The position numbers were made by a program, and so were the translations under genes. A DNA stretch of 64,000 bases. Origin: Citrobacter tructae. GTDB lineage: Bacteria; Pseudomonadota; Gammaproteobacteria; Enterobacterales; Enterobacteriaceae. Shown one piece after another: positions 60,588-64,000 of the stretch (the stretch's first letter is position 1; every line of letters begins with the position of its first letter). Under the pieces are notes generated by a model, which saw only the letters and a list, made by a program, of their open reading frames with translations, was not told the DNA's origin and did no database searches. The stretch spans positions 2,480,001-2,544,000 of the forward strand of contig NZ_CP038469.1 in NCBI RefSeq assembly GCF_004684345.1. Reading direction: 5' to 3'.

Positions 60588-63185
60588 TTATACCGCCGTC
60601 TGGAAAATCACACCTTCCGCTTTCTCGGTGTACTGAGAGAGCTGGTCAAAGTTCAGATAACGGTAGGTATCCACAGCCGTTTTATCTACCTGTGCCACAT
60701 AGGTCTGATACTCTTCCGCCGTCGGCAGTTTGCCGATCAGTGCCGCCACTGCCGCCAGTTCCGCCGAGGCCAGATAGACGTTCGCGCCGGTACCTAAACG
60801 GTTCGGGAAGTTACGGGTAGAGGTCGAAACCACCGTCGCTCCGTCAGCCACACGCGCCTGGTTACCCATGCACAGTGAACAACCAGGGATTTCGATACGC
60901 GCCCCGCTCTTGCCAAAGACGCTGTAATAGCCCTCTTCGGTCAGCTGTGCAGCATCCATACGGGTCGGCGGCGCCACCCACAGACGAGCCGGCAACTGCC
61001 CTTTATGCGCATCCAGCAGCTTACCCGCCGCACGGAAGTGACCGATGTTAGTCATGCAGGAACCGATGAACACTTCGTCGATCTTCTCACCCTGCACGTC
61101 AGACAGCAAACGCGCATCATCAGGATCATTCGGCGCACACAGGATTGGCTCTTTGATATCCGCCAGATCGATGTCGATCACCGCCGCATAGTCTGCGTCA
61201 GCATCGGCTTCCAGCAACTGCGGATCCGCCAGCCATTTTTCCATACCCTGCACACGACGCTCCAGCGTACGACGATCGCCGTAACCTTCGGCAATCATCC
61301 ACTTCAGCAGGACGATGTTGGAAGTCAGGTACTCAATGATCGGCTCTTTGTTCAGCTTGATGGTACAACCAGCAGCAGAACGCTCAGCAGACGCATCGGT
61401 CAGTTCGAATGCCTGCTCGACTTTCAGATCCGGCAGACCTTCGATTTCCAGGATGCGACCAGAGAAAATGTTTTTCTTCCCTTTCTTCTCAACGGTCAGC
61501 AGGCCCTGTTTGATCGCGTATAGCGGAATAGCGTGTACCAGATCGCGCAGAGTGATGCCCGGCTGCATTTTGCCTTTGAAGCGCACCAGAACGGATTCCG
61601 GCATATCCAGCGGCATCACGCCGGTCGCAGCAGCAAACGCCACCAGACCCGAGCCCGCCGGGAAGGAAATACCGATAGGGAAACGAGTATGGGAGTCACC
61701 ACCGGTACCGACGGTGTCCGGCAGCAGCATGCGGTTCAGCCAGGAGTGGATAACGCCATCACCCGGACGCAGCGACACGCCGCCACGGTTCATGATGAAG
61801 TCCGGCAACGTGTGGTGCGTGGTCACGTCAACCGGCTTCGGATACGCGGCGGTATGACAGAACGACTGCATCACCAGGTCTGCAGAGAAGCCCAGACAGG
61901 CCAGGTCTTTCAGTTCATCACGGGTCATCGGGCCGGTGGTGTCCTGAGAGCCGACGGAGGTCATCTTCGGTTCGCAGTAAGCGCCCGGACGAATGCCAGT
62001 TACGCCGCATGCGCGGCCCACCATTTTCTGCGCCAGGGAGTAACCGCGGCTGCTCTCCGCCACGTCTTTCGCCTGACGGAATACATCGCTGTGCGGTAGC
62101 CCCAGCGCTTCACGCGCTTTGGTGGTAAGGCCACGACCGATGATCAGCGGAATACGGCCACCGGCGCGTACTTCATCAATCAGTACATCGGTTTTCAGTT
62201 CAAAGGTCGCCAGCAGTTCGTTGGTTTCGTGGTTACGCACTTCACCTTTGTGTGGGTAAACGTCAATCACGTCGCCCATATTCATGTTCGACACGTCCAC
62301 TTCGACTGGCAGTGCGCCCGCATCTTCCATGGTGTTGAAGAAGATAGGTGCGATTTTGCCGCCGAGGCACAGACCACCGCCGCGCTTGTTCGGCACGTTT
62401 GGAATGTCGTCGCCCATGAACCACAGCACGGAGTTGGTGGCAGATTTACGCGAAGAACCGGTACCGACAACGTCGCCAACGTAGGCCAGCGGGTAACCTT
62501 TTTTCTGCAGTTCTTCAATCTGTTTGATCGGGCCGACTGCACCCGGCTGATCTGGCTCAATGCCTTCGCGGGCGTTTTTCAACATGGCCAGCGCGTGCAG
62601 TGGGATATCCGGACGCGACCATGCATCCGGTGCCGGAGACAGGTCGTCGGTATTGGTTTCACCCGTCACTTTGAACACGGTAACGGTCATTTTTTCCGCC
62701 AGCGGCGGGCGGCTCTGGAACCATTCGGCATCAGCCCAGGACTGCATCACCTGCTTCGCGTATGCGTTGCCTGCTTTGGCTTTTTCTTCTACGTCATAGA
62801 AATTATCAAACATCAGCAGCGTATGAGACAGCGCTTTGGCGGCAATCGGCGCCAGTTTTGCATCGTCCAGCGCGTCAATCAGCGGATGAATGTTGTAACC
62901 GCCCTGCATGGTGCCCAGCAGTTCAATGGCTTTCTCTGGTGTCACCAGTGGGGACGTTGTGTCGCCTTTTGCGACGGCAGCAAGAAAACCCGCTTTGACA
63001 TAAGCGGCTTCATCTACGCCAGGAGGAACACGGTTGATCAACAGGTCTAACAGGAAATCTTCTTCGCCCACAGGCGGGGTCTTCAGCAGCTCGACAAGTG
63101 CGGCCATTTGGGTTGCGTCTAACGGTTTTGGCACAATCCCTAAGGCGGCACGCTCAGCTACGTGCTTACGGTATTCTTCTAGCAC
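60588..63185 (-). CDS. acnB: Bifunctional aconitate hydratase 2 / 2-methylisocitrate dehydratase
   Basis: AcnB is the main growth-phase aconitase of the TCA cycle. The apo form binds mRNA and regulates post-transcriptionally in E. coli. The 865-residue protein has the HEAT-like N-terminal domain (1-160), the swivel domain (about 165-370, RAGGRIPLIIGRG) and the catalytic domains with [4Fe-4S] ligands: Cys in GSCMTNIGH (near 710) and two Cys in CSLCMGNQ (near 769 and 772). The start MLEEYRKHVAERAALG at 63185 follows GAGGAGATACC. It is divergent from yacH. The cluster could be supplied by ErpA or Isc carriers. Confidence 0.98.
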   Translation of the reverse strand: MLEEYRKHVAERAALGIVPKPLDATQMAALVELLKTPPVGEEDFLLDLLINRVPPGVDEAAYVKAGFLAAVAKGDTTSPLVTPEKAIELLGTMQGGYNIHPLIDALDDAKLAPIAAKALSHTLLMFDNFYDVEEKAKAGNAYAKQVMQSWADAEWFQSRPPLAEKMTVTVFKVTGETNTDDLSPAPDAWSRPDIPLHALAMLKNAREGIEPDQPGAVGPIKQIEELQKKGYPLAYVGDVVGTGSSRKSATNSVLWFMGDDIPNVPNKRGGGLCLGGKIAPIFFNTMEDAGALPVEVDVSNMNMGDVIDVYPHKGEVRNHETNELLATFELKTDVLIDEVRAGGRIPLIIGRGLTTKAREALGLPHSDVFRQAKDVAESSRGYSLAQKMVGRACGVTGIRPGAYCEPKMTSVGSQDTTGPMTRDELKDLACLGFSADLVMQSFCHTAAYPKPVDVTTHHTLPDFIMNRGGVSLRPGDGVIHSWLNRMLLPDTVGTGGDSHTRFPIGISFPAGSGLVAFAAATGVMPLDMPESVLVRFKGKMQPGITLRDLVHAIPLYAIKQGLLTVEKKGKKNIFSGRILEIEGLPDLKVEQAFELTDASAERSAAGCTIKLNKEPIIEYLTSNIVLLKWMIAEGYGDRRTLERRVQGMEKWLADPQLLEADADADYAAVIDIDLADIKEPILCAPNDPDDARLLSDVQGEKIDEVFIGSCMTNIGHFRAAGKLLDAHKGQLPARLWVAPPTRMDAAQLTEEGYYSVFGKSGARIEIPGCSLCMGNQARVADGATVVSTSTRNFPNRLGTGANVYLASAELAAVAALIGKLPTAEEYQTYVAQVDKTAVDTYRYLNFDQLSQYTEKAEGVIFQTAV

Positions 63186-63619
63186 GACGGTATCTCCTCG
63201 CTCTCATTGTCATATGCGGTAGGCGATTCTCTTCACGCTCCTGTGAGACAGCAGTTTGTAGGGTAAATGCCCGGTACCGCATAAGGCACAATAACAGGAT
63301 TTTCACTAAGTGTTAATCCGTTTACAAAAAAGCAACATAAAAAATTGGCTGAATCGTTAAGAATGGTATAGCGAGGGGACGAGCAAATTTCAGGTCCCCA
63401 CAAACCGCCTCAAAGCGGTTGATTTACCACTGCGGGATTCTGAATATTCCAACGACTTTTCAGCCATCAGATATAATTGTGTAATAAATGTTCACACTCT
63501 TTTCCCGGACATATCGGGCTGTTCCCCAATAAAAGTCAAAACTGTAAAACACGGGTGAATAATACTCGCGGCAACAGAAACGCCTCACGGCACAGCGCTT
63601 GTCTCGTTGGAGTCATTTT
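63186..63619. other. Divergent acnB-yacH intergenic region (434 bp)
   Basis: This region must contain the acnB promoter(s), which in E. coli respond to CRP, Cra, ArcA and Fis, and the start signals for yacH. A small inverted repeat AACCGC / GCGGTT lies at 63403-63420. I did not find a promoter on either strand that I would defend. No small gene with a ribosome binding site was seen. Confidence 0.6.
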
Positions 63620-64000
63620 ATGAAGTTGCCCCTTAAGCCACATCTGCTCGTCCTTCTGTGCAGTGCCGGGCTACTCGCCGCCTCTGGCGTGATGTTCGTC
63701 AAAAGCCGCACCACGGAGCCTGCTGCTCCGGCCCCTGTCGCACAGCAACCTTCTGTTCCGGCTCCGACTCCGGCTCCCGTAGCCGCTCCCGCACCGGTCA
63801 CACCACCCGCTCCTGCCGTTGCGCCGACATACACTGCCGCACAAATCGACCAGTGGATTGCGCCCATCGCGCTCTATCCGGATGCCTTGCTGTCACAAAT
63901 ATTGATGGCATCGACCTATCCGGCCAACGTTATCCAGGCCGCGCAGTGGTCAAAAGACAACCCTAAAATGCAGGGTGACGCCGCTATTCAGGCCGTTGCC
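63620..64000 (+). CDS. yacH: YacH, DUF3300 exported protein, cut by the window end
   Basis: The frame opens at ATG 63620 after GTTGGAGTC and stays open to the last base (127 codons). It has an N-terminal signal or anchor (MKLPLKPHLLVLLCSAGLLA), a Pro/Ala/Val-rich low-complexity linker (about residues 33-72, PAPTPAPVAAPAP type) and the start of the DUF3300 domain (AAQIDQWIAPIALYPDALLS). E. coli YacH is about 617 residues, so most of the gene is outside the window. Function is unknown; it is probably periplasmic or membrane-anchored. Confidence 0.9.
   Translation, partial: MKLPLKPHLLVLLCSAGLLAASGVMFVKSRTTEPAAPAPVAQQPSVPAPTPAPVAAPAPVTPPAPAVAPTYTAAQIDQWIAPIALYPDALLSQILMASTYPANVIQAAQWSKDNPKMQGDAAIQAVA

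Noticed and set aside
62229..63050. 273-codon plus-strand frame antisense to acnB
   Set aside because: Long antisense frames over acnB arise from its codon usage. There is no start signal or homology, and the His/Phe/Arg-rich content is artefactual.
1..64000. CRISPR arrays, tRNA or rRNA genes, prophage genes, insertion sequences
   Set aside because: No regularly spaced direct repeats, no RNA gene cores, no transposase, integrase or phage structural frames were recognised on either strand.

Overview
This window is a stretch of chromosome from an enteric bacterium of the Enterobacteriaceae. Gene order and protein sequence follow the E. coli pyrH-to-yacH region almost gene for gene, read in the opposite direction. 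REP-type palindromes of the E. coli/Citrobacter kind lie between several genes. hemL and fhuB are directly adjacent, whereas I recall a fimbrial (stf) insertion between them in Salmonella. The fimbrial genes also differ from E. coli K-12. A Citrobacter-like or closely related genome is therefore the best guess, but the species cannot be fixed from this window.

Layout. 1-7.9 kb: pyrH (cut by the window edge), tsf and rpsB on the minus strand, divergent from map, glnD, dapD and yaeH. 7.9-17.9 kb: cdaR, degP and dgt (minus), then mtnN, btuF and yadS (plus), erpA and clcA (minus), and hemL (plus). 17.9-29.2 kb: the ferric hydroxamate uptake genes fhuA-fhuC-fhuD-fhuB, the peptidoglycan synthase mrcB and the helicase hrpB, all minus. 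29.2-34.05 kb: thpR, sfsA, dksA, gluQ, pcnB and folK (plus). 34.05-43.2 kb: an AT-rich leader and a chaperone-usher fimbrial operon of the yadN-yadV-htrE-yadMLK-yadC type, ending in two tandem YadC-like tip adhesins. 43.5-45.1 kb: panB and panC. 45.1-52.3 kb: a second, different chaperone-usher operon with gene order pilin-chaperone-usher-adhesin-pilin-pilin-second chaperone. 52.4-64 kb: panD, yadE, yadI, yadH and yadG, can, hpt, cueO, yacC, yacL, acnB and the start of yacH.

How the genes work together. Most of the window is conserved housekeeping: translation (rpsB, tsf, map), nitrogen sensing (glnD), lysine and cell-wall precursors (dapD), envelope quality control (degP), nucleotide pools (dgt, hpt), haem (hemL), siderophore iron (fhu), stringent response (dksA), RNA polyadenylation (pcnB), folate (folK), coenzyme A precursors (panB, panC, panD), copper defence (cueO) and the TCA cycle (acnB). 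The accessory content is concentrated around the pantothenate genes, where two unrelated fimbrial operons flank panBC and the second separates panC from panD.

The most notable departures from the E. coli K-12 layout are these: speE and speD are missing between yacC and yacL; gcd is missing between hpt and cueO; a REP element sits at each junction; the K-12 yadC position holds two adhesin genes; and a nine-A run lies near the 3' end of the second fimbrial chaperone. pcnB keeps its very rare AUU start codon. I found no CRISPR array, prophage, insertion sequence, tRNA or rRNA, and nothing that I can defend as a wholly new system.
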